Shown here piece by piece: positions 52,632 to 62,030 of a stretch of DNA of 64,000 bases. The position numbers and the translations under genes are program-made. This stretch comes from Dokdonella_A soli. Lineage in GTDB: Bacteria > Pseudomonadota > Gammaproteobacteria > Xanthomonadales > Rhodanobacteraceae. The notes beneath the pieces are model-generated. The model made no database searches. It was given only the letters and a program-made list of their open reading frames with translations, and had not been told where the DNA came from. Within the stretch, counting starts at the first letter, position 1; every line of letters starts with the position of its first letter. The stretch is from the NCBI RefSeq assembly GCF_039523175.1, contig NZ_BAAAEU010000023.1:1-64000 (forward strand). The letters are read 5' to 3'.

Positions 52632-54710
52632 TCATTCCGCGAGAGGCACACTCGACGCGTCAAAACCGTCCGCGAAGATCGCGTCCTTCCAGCCGCCGCG
52701 CAGTTCCCAGCTCGATTCGCTGAAAACCGGCGTCGCCGCAGAAAACGCTGGCACGATCTCGATGTCCATCACGTTCGCGGCCGCCGCGGGATCGAGCACG
52801 ATCTCCTGCTGTTGCCAGCGCTGAGCCGGGTTCGCGATAACCGGCGGAAACCAGCCGGCGACGACGCCGTTGACGCGTACCTCGGCAGGCGCCGATCCGG
52901 CCGTGGCGCCCGGCGCGCCGGAACCCGCATCGAAGGTGCGGCGCAGGCGCAGTGGCAGCGCGATCGAATTCTGGCGAAAGCGGAAATGGCTGCTGCCGCC
53001 GGTGTAACGACACGCCGTCGCCGTACGTGGCGTCTCGGCCGCGTCCTCGAATACGGAGTTCAGCGCCGTGCAAACGGCACCGCTCGCAGCCTGGTACGCA
53101 TGTGCGGCCGCGACTTGCACGTCGCCAATCTCAAAACCGGCATAGCCGACCATCGTCGGCTGCGCGTTGTGGTAGGCGAAGGCGACATCGCGCACGCACA
53201 TCGGGATCGGCATAGCCGCCGAGAAACCGGCCTGCTGGGTCAGCTTGAGGCCGCTCGTGTAGGCGATCGGATCGGTGAGCAGCAGTCGATAGACCGCGGT
53301 CGTGCCGTTGCCGTCGGGATCGACCTCGGTCGCGCCGGACAACGCGTGGGCGTAAGGACATGCCCGCTGGCCGCAGTCGAAATAGAAACCGCCGTTGTAG
53401 AGATCCTCGACGCCGGTGCCATACCAGGACGGCGCGACCGCGTCGTCGAGATACGCGCGCTCGTCGCCTTCGAGATAGCCGCGCGTCGTCGTACCGTTGG
53501 CGCGATAGCGCGCAGCGATGCCGACCAGCTTGCCGGCGCCACGGGCCGCGTAGAGCGGCGGATCGCCGGACACGACACAGCTGTCCGCGAGCGTCGCCGT
53601 GAAGCGACCTGCAGTCGCGGGCACGGCCGAACCGTCGAAGCTGAGTACGGTGTGGATCTGGACTGGCGTGGAGAGATTGGACGATGCGACCAGTTCCACA
53701 TCGGCCGCTTGCGCGAACGGCATCGGGAACCATGCGTACAGCCAGCCCGCATCCTCGCCGACGAGCACGCCGCGCGCAGGCACGCTCGCCGTCGCAGCCG
53801 TTGCGAAGAAGTCAGCCAGCGGCACATCGACCGTGGTGATCGCATCGAAGGTCAGGCGCAGGCTCACATCCGCATACGCGGCGGGCGGCAACTGCAGGCG
53901 GATACCGCGCAGCCAACTCGGCCCCGCGTGCGAAGCGATCGCCAAGGTCGCACCCGGCGTCAACGTCCAGACGCCGCTCTGCGGCGCGAGCAGGCCGTTC
54001 CACGGATCACCACCTGCGTGCGCGAGAAAGGCGCGCCACGCAGGCTCGTCGTGCCCGGCGACGAAACTCGTGATCGGCGTGCCGGGTGCGATGCGATGAT
54101 GCTGGACCTGGAACCAGAGCAGGCGCTCGCGAGGATTTGCGCCCTGCGGCTGGCACGGATTCGTGCCACCGTTCTCGGCGTTCACTAGCGCGATGCGCAG
54201 CGATTGCGCATAGGCGATCGGTACGTAACTCACGTAGCCGCCACTCGAACTCAGACGATCGGCAACCAGTGGCGCGGTGAACGGCGGCGTCGAGCCATCG
54301 AATAACGCAGCGAGCGGAACATCGAGGGTCGGCACGAGTGTGCCATCGACATAGAAGCGCACGCGCGTCGCCGGATCGATGCAGGTCGCGTGGCCAAATC
54401 CGGTGGTGAGCCAGATACGTGTCAGCGCACCCGGCCCGCGCTCGTCGAACACCACGACCTCGGCACCGTCGCGATACAGCCAGCGCTCCGGATACGCATT
54501 CGCCAGCGCACCCTCAGGACCCGGATTGCTGCGGTCGTAGCGGCAGCCATCGAGGCAATGGCTGGAGCGCTCGAGCACGAGATCGGTCGCGTCGAGTTCG
54601 GCGAGGCGCGCAGGCGACTCCCAGATCGCCCACGGCAGACCGGCGGCGACGACAGCTCGCGAAACCAGCAGCAGGATCACAAACGATGCGTAGTGGCCAT
54701 GGCGCGTCAC
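52632..54710 (-). CDS. Secreted DUF2961 (GH172-like) protein
   Basis: 692 residues from a GTG at 54710, 13 bases after batD; a signal peptide (RHGHYASFVILLLVSRAVVA) starts there, while the longer frame lacks one. Two DUF2961 jelly-roll regions: an early VRFYVDGTLVPTLDVPLAAL FDG region and GYLEGDERAYLDDAVAPSWY then GTGVEDLYNGGFYFDCG. The family includes GH172 alpha-fructofuranosidase-type enzymes. A Glu pair 21 residues apart (E414 in LEGDE, E435 in GVEDLY) matches the spacing I recall for the catalytic pair. It ends IFADGFDASS, an ending common on secreted proteins of Rhodanobacteraceae. Substrate is unproven. Confidence 0.78.
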   Translation of the reverse strand: MTRHGHYASFVILLLVSRAVVAAGLPWAIWESPARLAELDATDLVLERSSHCLDGCRYDRSNPGPEGALANAYPERWLYRDGAEVVVFDERGPGALTRIWLTTGFGHATCIDPATRVRFYVDGTLVPTLDVPLAALFDGSTPPFTAPLVADRLSSSGGYVSYVPIAYAQSLRIALVNAENGGTNPCQPQGANPRERLLWFQVQHHRIAPGTPITSFVAGHDEPAWRAFLAHAGGDPWNGLLAPQSGVWTLTPGATLAIASHAGPSWLRGIRLQLPPAAYADVSLRLTFDAITTVDVPLADFFATAATASVPARGVLVGEDAGWLYAWFPMPFAQAADVELVASSNLSTPVQIHTVLSFDGSAVPATAGRFTATLADSCVVSGDPPLYAARGAGKLVGIAARYRANGTTTRGYLEGDERAYLDDAVAPSWYGTGVEDLYNGGFYFDCGQRACPYAHALSGATEVDPDGNGTTAVYRLLLTDPIAYTSGLKLTQQAGFSAAMPIPMCVRDVAFAYHNAQPTMVGYAGFEIGDVQVAAAHAYQAASGAVCTALNSVFEDAAETPRTATACRYTGGSSHFRFRQNSIALPLRLRRTFDAGSGAPGATAGSAPAEVRVNGVVAGWFPPVIANPAQRWQQQEIVLDPAAAANVMDIEIVPAFSAATPVFSESSWELRGGWKDAIFADGFDASSVPLAE

Positions 54711-54723
54711 CGGGCCGGCCCGC

Positions 54724-56445
54724 TCAGTCGCGCTCGGGGTACAGCGCCGGCAGTGCGGAAGCACTGGCCTGTGGCACGGGTCGATCGCGCCAGGCAATGC
54801 CACCCTTGAACGCCTGCGTCAGACGTGTCGCCAAACCCTGCGGCGAGGCGCCCGCGTAGCGCGCGCGCTGCAGGTCGACGAGCGCATCGCGTTGCACGGC
54901 GTCGCCGAGCCGCGCGACGAGCTCACCGAGATTGCGCACATCCGCACGTTCGGCACGCGCCCACGCGACCAGCACGCGCTCGGCAGCGGCGAATTCACTG
55001 AGCGAACACGCGCGTAGGAACGCAGCGCGTTGCGACGACGAATCCGGCAGCACGGTTGCTGCGGCCTTCGCGATCGGCATTACCCGACGCGAACGCCACC
55101 ACAACGCGAGCGTGATCAGCCACAGCGCAAAGCCGAGTATCGCCAGCGCACGCCAGACGCGCAGACGCTTGGGGGCCGCGGCCTTTGCAGGCGGTGACGG
55201 CGCGATCTGCGCGATACCGGGAACAACCGCATTCGACGCTGGCACTGTGCCGGTAGAGGTCGCCGCCGACGCCGCACTCCCTGCAACGGGCAGCACGCGG
55301 ATCGTGTGCGGCGGCAGCTCCGCGGTCTCGGCGCGGTCGCGCACCGTATCCCACCACTGCACTTTCAACCCGGGAATCGTGAGCGTGCCGCCCCGGTTCG
55401 GCACGAATGCAAACTTGCGCACGCGTTCGCCGTACAGCCACTCGCCGTCGTCACGCGTGCGCGTGTCGGCCTTGTCCGGATAGACCTCGGCGCCGTCCGG
55501 TGCGGCAAGACTCAGCTCCGGCAGCTGCTCGAAGCCGAGACCTTGCGCCTGCAGGCGGATCGTACGCGTGACCGGATCGCCGACATGGATCTCGCTCGGC
55601 AGTTCGGTCTCGTCCTTGAGCAGCAGCGAAGCGGCAGGCAGCCAGTTGCTGTCGGTCCACTGCGCGGGCTTCGGCCTGACCTCGAGCTGCATCGGATCCG
55701 AGCGTGCGCCGACGCTGCGGCCACGGCTGAAGAAACCGGTCGGGTCGGTGACATCGAGCGCGGTGCCACGGAACGCGAGTGCAGGAATCGCGATCGCGCC
55801 GCTGCGTTCGGGCGTCAGCGCGTAGTGACGTTCGACGACGTGATAACGACGACCATTGAGCGTCGCCACATAGGACTTGTCCTGACCGAGCCGCTGCACG
55901 CCGATGCCATCCGCCTGCGGCTCGCCGAGATTGCCGTCGGTGAGGTCGAACGCGTAGTAGAGCTTTGCGATGTAGCGCACTTCCTGCTGCACGTAGGGCG
56001 TCAACGGTTCGGCGCTGACCTCGAGGAACACGTCGCCGCCGGGCTTCGCCTGCGTACCCGCCGCCTGCGCAAGCACGCTGAGCTGGATCGGTTCAGTCCT
56101 CGCGTTGCCGACCGCGATGGGTGCGATCGTGATGCGCCCCTCGCGCTTCGGTTCCAGCCCGACTGCCCACAGCGTTTTCGCGCTGCGCGTGCCGTTGATG
56201 ATGCTGATCTGCTGGCTGGATTGCGTGCCGGTCAGGTTGAAGTCCTGCGCAAGCGCGGAAAAGTCCGGCTGCGCGCTGCTGCCGCCTTCCGCCTCGACGT
56301 TCAAGGTAACGGTTTCGCCGAGCTGCATGGTGTCGCGATCAAGCCAGGCGCGCACGCCCGACGCATCCGCAAACGCAATCATGGATGCAAGCAGGAGAGC
56401 GCACGGCACCAGCCAGGCGGCGAGCCGGATCGAAGTCCTTGTCAC
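54724..56445 (-). CDS. batD: BatD-like protein (oxygen-tolerance family)
   Basis: 573 residues. Signal peptide, then Ig-like repeats: ASGVRAWLDRDTMQLGETVT, YVQQEVRYIAKLYYAFDLTD, ALTPERSGAIAIPALAFRGT and HVGDPVTRTIRLQAQGLGFE, with FVPNRGGTLTIPGLKVQWWD. A membrane helix near residue 430 (VWRALAILGFALWLITLALW) anchors it and the tail is cytoplasmic. This is the BatD architecture: a periplasmic protein that works with the VWA proteins BatA/B and the MoxR ATPase. ATG overlaps the batB/C stop (ATGA). Confidence 0.88.
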   Translation of the reverse strand: MTRTSIRLAAWLVPCALLLASMIAFADASGVRAWLDRDTMQLGETVTLNVEAEGGSSAQPDFSALAQDFNLTGTQSSQQISIINGTRSAKTLWAVGLEPKREGRITIAPIAVGNARTEPIQLSVLAQAAGTQAKPGGDVFLEVSAEPLTPYVQQEVRYIAKLYYAFDLTDGNLGEPQADGIGVQRLGQDKSYVATLNGRRYHVVERHYALTPERSGAIAIPALAFRGTALDVTDPTGFFSRGRSVGARSDPMQLEVRPKPAQWTDSNWLPAASLLLKDETELPSEIHVGDPVTRTIRLQAQGLGFEQLPELSLAAPDGAEVYPDKADTRTRDDGEWLYGERVRKFAFVPNRGGTLTIPGLKVQWWDTVRDRAETAELPPHTIRVLPVAGSAASAATSTGTVPASNAVVPGIAQIAPSPPAKAAAPKRLRVWRALAILGFALWLITLALWWRSRRVMPIAKAAATVLPDSSSQRAAFLRACSLSEFAAAERVLVAWARAERADVRNLGELVARLGDAVQRDALVDLQRARYAGASPQGLATRLTQAFKGGIAWRDRPVPQASASALPALYPERD

Positions 56446-58409
56446 TGTCCGTTTCCTCCGCCCTGCTGGCGACGTTGGTATTCGAGCTGGAACTTGCGCC
56501 GCAGCAGACCGCCTGGATCATCCGGCACGCGCTGCAGCAGATGATCGAGCGCCTGCCGCTTCTCGCGCGTCGCCTCGTCTTCCTGCGTCACCGCGGCCTG
56601 CGGCTTGCCATCCTTGTCGTCGGGCCGTGCCTTGTCCGCAAGCGACTGATCAATGGATTGCGAAAGCGCCTTCTGCTGTTCGGCATCCGGCTTCTGCGTG
56701 TCCGCCTGCGCGGCCTTTTCCTGCTTTTCGGCGCCGGTGCCGGATGAGGACCCCTGCTGATCCTGCTGCGCATTGTCCTTCTGCGTGTCCTGGTGCCGTT
56801 GTTTCTGTTCGGCATCCTGCTCACCCGACGCTGCCGACTGCGACGAATCCTGCTGGCCGCCCTGCTGCTGGTTCTGCGGCTGATCCTGCTGGCCGCCCTG
56901 GTTCTTGTCCTTTGCCTGCTGCTGCGAATCCTGGCCGGATGATGGCTGCTGGTCCTTCGCATCCTGCTGCTCGGAATTCTTGCCGTTCTGCGGCTGCTGC
57001 GAGTCTTGCTGCTTCTGCCGCTTCAGGAATTCCTCGACCGCGCTGCGGTTCGCCTGCGCATCGGTCATGCCGGGCGCGCGCTTGAGCGCCTCGTCGTAGG
57101 CGGCAATCGCGTCCTCGTAACGACCAAGCCTGGCCAGCGCGTTGCCCCTGTTGTAGGCGCCGTCCGCATCGGCGGTCTTTGCATAGTCGGCGGCAGCGGC
57201 CTCGTAGTTGCCGGCCTTGTACTCGGCACCGGCGCGCCATTCCGGCGCGCGCGCGACCGCCGCCGCCTGCTTCGCATCGCCGTTCGCGAGTGCGCGCGCG
57301 GCCTGCTGGTCCGTGCGCTGCCAAAGGTCCGCGAACGATGCGGCCTGCGCCGGCGGTGTCTGCGCGAACATCGCCAGCACAAGCATCATCAACCAGCCGC
57401 GCCGGAAGCCGAGCAACGCGAGCGGCACGAGCAGCAGCAACAGCCACGGCCCTCGGTCACGCCAGCGTGCGCTCTCGGCGATCTCGCCGCCGGCTGTCGT
57501 GCCCTGCGCGTTGCGGTCGACGCTATCGACGCGATCGGCGAGCAGAGCGTCGAGATCGCGTGCATCCGGACTCAGGTTTGCATAGCGTCCACCGCCCGCA
57601 TCGGCGACCGCGCGCAGTCCGGCCTCGTCGAGGCGCGACACGGTCACGTTGCCACTGTCGTCCTTCAGGAAATCTCCCTGTGCCAGTGGCACCGGCGCAC
57701 CGGACGCGCCCCCTATGCCGAGCACCGAGACGCTGAAGCCGCGCTCGTGCGCCTTGCGCGCCGCCGCGACCGCACCAGCGCCTGCGCTGTCGGCGAGCAG
57801 GATGATCTCGCCGTGATGCAAGCCGGCCTGCTCGATCAGCGCGGCGGCGCTATCGATCGCGCGCGCGGTCGCGTTACCAGCGACCGGCATCGTGGTCGGA
57901 TCGAGTGCATCGACGAGATTGCGCACGGTGCCGACATCGTCGGTCAACGGCGCGGCGATGAATGCATCGCCGCCGTAGCCGATCAAGGCGGTCTGGTAGT
58001 CACGGCTGCGCGCGAGGATGTCCTCGATCTTGTAGCGCGCGCGGGACAGGCGGTTCGGTTTCTCGTCCTGCGCGAGCATCGTCGGCGCCAGTTCCAGCGC
58101 AAGTACGCGTGCTGCTTGGTTGCGGTACAGCGGCATCGGTTCGCGTTCCCAGGCGGGGCCGGCCAGCGCGAGACAGGCCAGCGTCCACAGCAGCGCTGCG
58201 AGCATGATGCCGGCGCGGCCTGGGCCGCCGTCGATGCGTTCGATCAAGTGCGGCAGAAGATGTGCGTCGATTGCGGCGCGCCATGCGCCCGCGTCCGCGC
58301 GGCCATGACGCCAGGCGAGCCAGAACAGCGGCACGGCGAATACCAGCAGCAACGCGAACGGCCGCAGGAAATGGAAGTCCGCCCATCCGGCCATGAAAGC
58401 ACCGCTCAT
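56442..58409 (-). CDS. BatB-BatC fusion: VWA domain with degenerate MIDAS plus TPR and Gln/Asp-rich tail
   Basis: 655 residues from the ATG at 58409, which overlaps the batA stop (ATGA). Two membrane helices start it, then a VWA domain (residues ~95-290) and another helix near 310. After it come TPR units (QAARALANGDAKQAAAVARA, DGAYNRGNALARLGRYEDAI, AAYDEALKRAPGMTDAQANR) and a Gln/Asp/Lys-rich tail from ~470 to 600. The usual BatB MIDAS DxSxS reads E-L-A-P-T here (ALELAPTM, residues 104-111), so classical metal binding is probably lost. Relatives make BatB and BatC as separate proteins. Confidence 0.87.
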   Translation of the reverse strand: MSGAFMAGWADFHFLRPFALLLVFAVPLFWLAWRHGRADAGAWRAAIDAHLLPHLIERIDGGPGRAGIMLAALLWTLACLALAGPAWEREPMPLYRNQAARVLALELAPTMLAQDEKPNRLSRARYKIEDILARSRDYQTALIGYGGDAFIAAPLTDDVGTVRNLVDALDPTTMPVAGNATARAIDSAAALIEQAGLHHGEIILLADSAGAGAVAAARKAHERGFSVSVLGIGGASGAPVPLAQGDFLKDDSGNVTVSRLDEAGLRAVADAGGGRYANLSPDARDLDALLADRVDSVDRNAQGTTAGGEIAESARWRDRGPWLLLLLVPLALLGFRRGWLMMLVLAMFAQTPPAQAASFADLWQRTDQQAARALANGDAKQAAAVARAPEWRAGAEYKAGNYEAAAADYAKTADADGAYNRGNALARLGRYEDAIAAYDEALKRAPGMTDAQANRSAVEEFLKRQKQQDSQQPQNGKNSEQQDAKDQQPSSGQDSQQQAKDKNQGGQQDQPQNQQQGGQQDSSQSAASGEQDAEQKQRHQDTQKDNAQQDQQGSSSGTGAEKQEKAAQADTQKPDAEQQKALSQSIDQSLADKARPDDKDGKPQAAVTQEDEATREKRQALDHLLQRVPDDPGGLLRRKFQLEYQRRQQGGGNGQ

Positions 58410-59410
58410 GTCGACACCGCCCTGCGCAGCAGGCGCACGCGCCACACCGGCAGCAGGAACGCGAATGCGCCAGCCGCGAGTGCGCCGGCAAGCGGCAGCC
58501 AGTACAGCTCGTCGACCGGACGCAGGCTCTGCTTCGCGTCCGCCGCGGGTTCGAGCTTGTCGATCGTGCGGTAGACGTCGGCGAGTTCCTCGCTGTTGCG
58601 CGCGCGGAAATAGTGGCCACCGGTCTTCGCGGCCATCTCGCCCAGCATCTTCTCGTCGAGATCGGCGGACGGATTGATCACGCGGCTGCCGAACAGGCTA
58701 TTGACGCGCATCGCATCGGCACCGATGCCGATCGTGTAGATGCGCACATGGTTCGCCGTAGCGAGATCAATCGCCTTGACCGGATCGAGTTCGCCGGAGG
58801 TATTGACGCCGTCGGTCAGCAGCACCATTACGCGCTGCTGCTGCGGACGATCGCGCAGGCGCTTGACCGCGAGGCCGACCGCGTCACCGATCGCAGTCTC
58901 GCGGCCGGCGAGTCCGATCGTCGCATCGGCGAGTTGCTTGCCGACCGTCTTCAGGTCGAAGGTCAACGGCACCAGCAGATAAGCGCGCGTACCGAACAGG
59001 ATCAGGCCGACGCGATCACCGGCGCGGCGCTGGATGAAATCGGCGCCGATCGCCTGGATCGCCGCGAAGCGTGGCGCCGGCTGACCGCCGAGCTGCATGT
59101 CCTCGATGCTCATGCTGCCCGAACAATCGACCGCGAGCAGCAGGTCGCGGCCGGAGCGTGGCACGTCTTCCGGTGTGCCGAGCCATTGCGGCCGTGCCGC
59201 CGCGAGCGCGAGCAGCGCCCATGCGAACAATGCGAGCACGCGACGCAGGCGCGGCACCGGCGAGACATCCGCCTGCTGCGGCAGCGCGACGCCGAGGTGC
59301 GGCAGGTGCAGGGCCGTGCTCATCAGGCCGCACGCACGCGGCAGCAGCCGTACCGCGATGAAGGGCAGCGGCAGGATCGCAAGCAGCCAGGGCCAGGCCA
59401 GCTCAAGCAC
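58406..59410 (-). CDS. batA: BatA-like VWA membrane protein
   Basis: 334 residues from a GTG at 59410, with GGAG eight bases upstream; the start overlaps the DUF4381 end by eight bases. Membrane helices at ~5-22 and ~58-75, then a VWA domain with an intact MIDAS: D95 in LLAVDCSGSMSIEDMQLGG, TAIGDAVGLA and VMVLLTDGVNTSGELDPVKA. A C-terminal membrane helix (LYWLPLAGALAAGAFAFLLP) closes it. It is the metal-binding partner of BatB in the MoxR-Bat complex, which is thought to assemble or mature envelope proteins. Confidence 0.93.
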   Translation of the reverse strand: MLELAWPWLLAILPLPFIAVRLLPRACGLMSTALHLPHLGVALPQQADVSPVPRLRRVLALFAWALLALAAARPQWLGTPEDVPRSGRDLLLAVDCSGSMSIEDMQLGGQPAPRFAAIQAIGADFIQRRAGDRVGLILFGTRAYLLVPLTFDLKTVGKQLADATIGLAGRETAIGDAVGLAVKRLRDRPQQQRVMVLLTDGVNTSGELDPVKAIDLATANHVRIYTIGIGADAMRVNSLFGSRVINPSADLDEKMLGEMAAKTGGHYFRARNSEELADVYRTIDKLEPAADAKQSLRPVDELYWLPLAGALAAGAFAFLLPVWRVRLLRRAVST

Positions 59411-59921
59411 GCCGGTGTCTCCGCGGCAGCGCATGCGCGAGCCACGCGCGTGCGAGGTCGAGCAGCGCGCGCGCATCGAACGCCGGCGCCGCTGGATCGC
59501 CGTCGCGCCGGTACGGCGCATCGATCAACGCGCGTCCGGCACCGTTGCGGAACGGTGCCGCGGCGGCGTGCGACGGCGGCAGTCGCCGATCCAGAAAGTC
59601 CAGCCAAGCCTCATCACGCAGTGCCGCGGCCTGCGGCTCGATCAGCAGCGAAGCGCGCCGCAGCAGCTGCGACACCTGTGTCGCGACCTGAACCGGATCA
59701 GGTTGTGCCGCGTGCATCGCCGCGATGCGTTCGAGCTCGGCCTGAACGCGTCGGCGCCAGCGCCGTTCGCGCTCACGCCGGAGCAGCCAGCGTGTGGCGA
59801 AAACGGCCAGCGCGAGCGCGAGCGCAGCGAGCAGCCACCAACCTGGCGCCGGTGGCCACCACGATGGCGACGGCGGCAGATGAATGTCGTGCAGTTCGGG
59901 GCCGGGAAGAGGCGAGCTCAT
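59403..59921 (-). CDS. DUF4381 family protein
   Basis: 172 residues; its ATG overlaps the DUF58 stop (ATGA). One membrane helix (APGWWLLAALALALAVFATR), then a cytoplasmic helical region (WRRRVQAELERIAAMHAAQP, QVATQVSQLLRRASLLIEPQ, LRDEAWLDFLDRRLPPSHAA). DUF4381 genes sit between DUF58 and the VWA genes of MoxR-Bat operons, as here. The family has no known biochemical role; it probably forms part of the membrane complex. Confidence 0.85.
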   Translation of the reverse strand: MSSPLPGPELHDIHLPPSPSWWPPAPGWWLLAALALALAVFATRWLLRRERERRWRRRVQAELERIAAMHAAQPDPVQVATQVSQLLRRASLLIEPQAAALRDEAWLDFLDRRLPPSHAAAAPFRNGAGRALIDAPYRRDGDPAAPAFDARALLDLARAWLAHALPRRHRRA

Positions 59922-60850
59922 GTGACGATCGTGGAGTGGCGACTGCGCGCAAGCAGCGGCGCCAGCGCGCGGCGCAGGTCGGCGTGACTGTCGAGTTCAA
60001 TCGTGCGTACGCCGAGTTTCGTGCACTGGTCGCGCAGGCGCTCGCGCGAAGCGGCGAAGCGTTCGGTCCACGCGCTGCGCACGCGGCTGTCGGAGAAATC
60101 GAGAATCTGTCGCACGCTGCCGAGATGCAATGCGTAGCGGCCGGGTGGCGGCGGTGCCAGTTCGAGCGCGTCGCGCAGCAGCACGACGGAGACTTCGTGG
60201 CGACCTGCGATCTGCGGCAATCGCTCGGCGGCAGCCGCATCGGTGCTGAAGCCGTCACTGAGCAGCACGAGGCGCATGCCGGGCCGCAGCAATCGGCGCA
60301 CGCGCGCGAGCGCACTTGACAGCGGCTCCTGCTGGTTCGCATCGTCGGCGCTCGCATCCCAGTCGCGCAGCGCGCGCAGCACATGCAGTACACCACGTCG
60401 CCCGCCTGCCGGCTTGACTTCGCCATTGATGCCGCCGCCGAAGCCGATCGCGCCGACCCGGTCGCCGGCGGCGGATGCCATCCACGCCAGCAAGGCTGCC
60501 GCGCGCGCCGCCTGCACGCTCTTGAAGCGCACGCGTGTGCCGAAGCGCATGCCGGGATTGAGGTCCATCGCGAGCAGCAGGCCCTGTTCGCGTTCCTCCT
60601 CGAACAGTTTCGTGTGCGGCTTGCCGCTGCGCGCGGTCACGCGCCAGTCCATGTGGCGGATCTCGTCGCCCGCCTGGTAGATGCGCGACTCGCGGAAATC
60701 CACGCCACGTCCGCGCCAGCGTGAGCTGCTTGTGCCCGTACGCAGCGCCGGACTGCGTCGGCTGCGTGCAAGGCTGGTGCCGTGCGCGAGCGCGCTGAGC
60801 GCGATCAGCTCGTCGAGCGCGACACGGACGGAATGGGACATGACGGGCAT
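59918..60850 (-). CDS. DUF58 domain protein
   Basis: 310 residues from the ATG at 60850 (60841 also open). DUF58 signature FRESRIYQAGDEIRHMDWRV with TARSGKPHTKLFEEEREQGL, followed by a VWA-like region (LLAMDLNPGMRFGT, RLVLLSDGFST). It has D-x-N-x-G where a MIDAS would be, so metal binding is doubtful. It comes directly after the moxR gene with a ten-base gap, as in most MoxR operons. Confidence 0.93.
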   Translation of the reverse strand: MPVMSHSVRVALDELIALSALAHGTSLARSRRSPALRTGTSSSRWRGRGVDFRESRIYQAGDEIRHMDWRVTARSGKPHTKLFEEEREQGLLLAMDLNPGMRFGTRVRFKSVQAARAAALLAWMASAAGDRVGAIGFGGGINGEVKPAGGRRGVLHVLRALRDWDASADDANQQEPLSSALARVRRLLRPGMRLVLLSDGFSTDAAAAERLPQIAGRHEVSVVLLRDALELAPPPPGRYALHLGSVRQILDFSDSRVRSAWTERFAASRERLRDQCTKLGVRTIELDSHADLRRALAPLLARSRHSTIVT

Positions 60851-60860
60851 CGGGAAATGC

Positions 60861-61847
60861 TCAGGGCAGCGGCACGCGCTCGAGCAGCAGCGCGATGACC
60901 TTGTCCGCGCTGATACCTTCGGCCTCGGCCTCGTAGCTCAGGAGCACGCGATGGCGCAGCACGTCGGCTGCAATCGCGTGCACGTCTTCGGGAGTCACAT
61001 AGTCGCGACCGGCGAGCCACGCGTGCGCACGCGCGCAGCGATCGAGCGCGATCGTGCCGCGCGGGCTCGCGCCATAGGCTACATAGCGAGCCAACTCGGC
61101 GCCGAAGGGCGACGGATCGCGCGTCGCCAGCACGAGCTGGACCAGATAGTCCTCAAGCTGCGGCGCGAGATGGAGTTCCAGCACTTCGGCGCGCGCGCTG
61201 AACACCTGCTGCTGGCTGAGCCGGCGCGCCGGTACCGGCTGCGCGCTCAGCGCCTCGCGCGCACGCGCGCGCGCAAGTTTCAGGATCGCCGCTTCCGCGG
61301 CCGCCTTCGGATAGTCGACGCGCACATGCAGAAGGAAGCGGTCGAGCTGCGCCTCGGGCAACGGATAGGTGCCTTCCTGCTCGATCGGATTCTGTGTCGC
61401 CATGACCAGGAACAGGGCCGGCAATGCGTAGGTGTCGCGGCCGACCGTGACCTGGCGTTCGCCCATCGCCTCGAGCAGCGCGGACTGCACCTTGGCCGGC
61501 GCGCGGTTGACCTCGTCGGCGAGGATCAGGTTGTGGAAGATCGGCCCACGCTGGAACTCGAAGCTGGTCGTCTGCGGTCGGTAGATCTCGGTGCCGGTCA
61601 GGTCGGCCGGCAGCAGGTCCGGCGTGAACTGCACGCGGTGGAAATCCGCCTCGATGCGCGCGGCCAGCTCCTTGATCGCGGTGGTCTTGGCGAGGCCGGG
61701 GGCCCCTTCGACCAGCAGATGGCCGTCTGCGAGCAGCGCGATCAGCAGGCGGTCGATCAGCGCCTCCTGGCCGATGATGCACTGGCCGAGCTCGCTGCGC
61801 AGCGCGGAAAAGGCGGCGGATGCCGTTCTGGCTTCGGGCATGTCCAT
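60861..61847 (-). CDS. MoxR family AAA+ ATPase
   Basis: 328 residues. Walker A VEGAPGLAKTTAIKELAARI, Walker B NLILADEVNRAPAKVQSALL, EAMGERQVTVG, VMATQNPIEQEGTYPLPEAQ and LDRFLLHVRVDYP (Arg finger region) are typical of MoxR. Next come the C-terminal lid ASPRGTIALDRCARAHAWLA and YVTPEDVHAIAADVLRHRVL. MoxR ATPases act as chaperones that mature metal- or VWA-containing partners. It is the first gene of the seven-gene operon that runs to 52632. Promoter lies in 61848-62030. Confidence 0.96.
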   Translation of the reverse strand: MDMPEARTASAAFSALRSELGQCIIGQEALIDRLLIALLADGHLLVEGAPGLAKTTAIKELAARIEADFHRVQFTPDLLPADLTGTEIYRPQTTSFEFQRGPIFHNLILADEVNRAPAKVQSALLEAMGERQVTVGRDTYALPALFLVMATQNPIEQEGTYPLPEAQLDRFLLHVRVDYPKAAAEAAILKLARARAREALSAQPVPARRLSQQQVFSARAEVLELHLAPQLEDYLVQLVLATRDPSPFGAELARYVAYGASPRGTIALDRCARAHAWLAGRDYVTPEDVHAIAADVLRHRVLLSYEAEAEGISADKVIALLLERVPLP

Positions 61848-62030
61848 GGGTCGGTTCGGGGTTCCGGAGAGATGATCGCACGTCGACGTGCGCGCCTTCG
61901 GACAGCGCCGGAAGCGAGAAGTTTTATCGAGGTGTGTTGACGATTGGCCACGCCGGGTCGTTTGCGCGCGCGCCGCCGCATGACCCTGCGGGGCAATGCG
62001 ACCGGCTGGGAGACTGTCAACGGACCTTGG

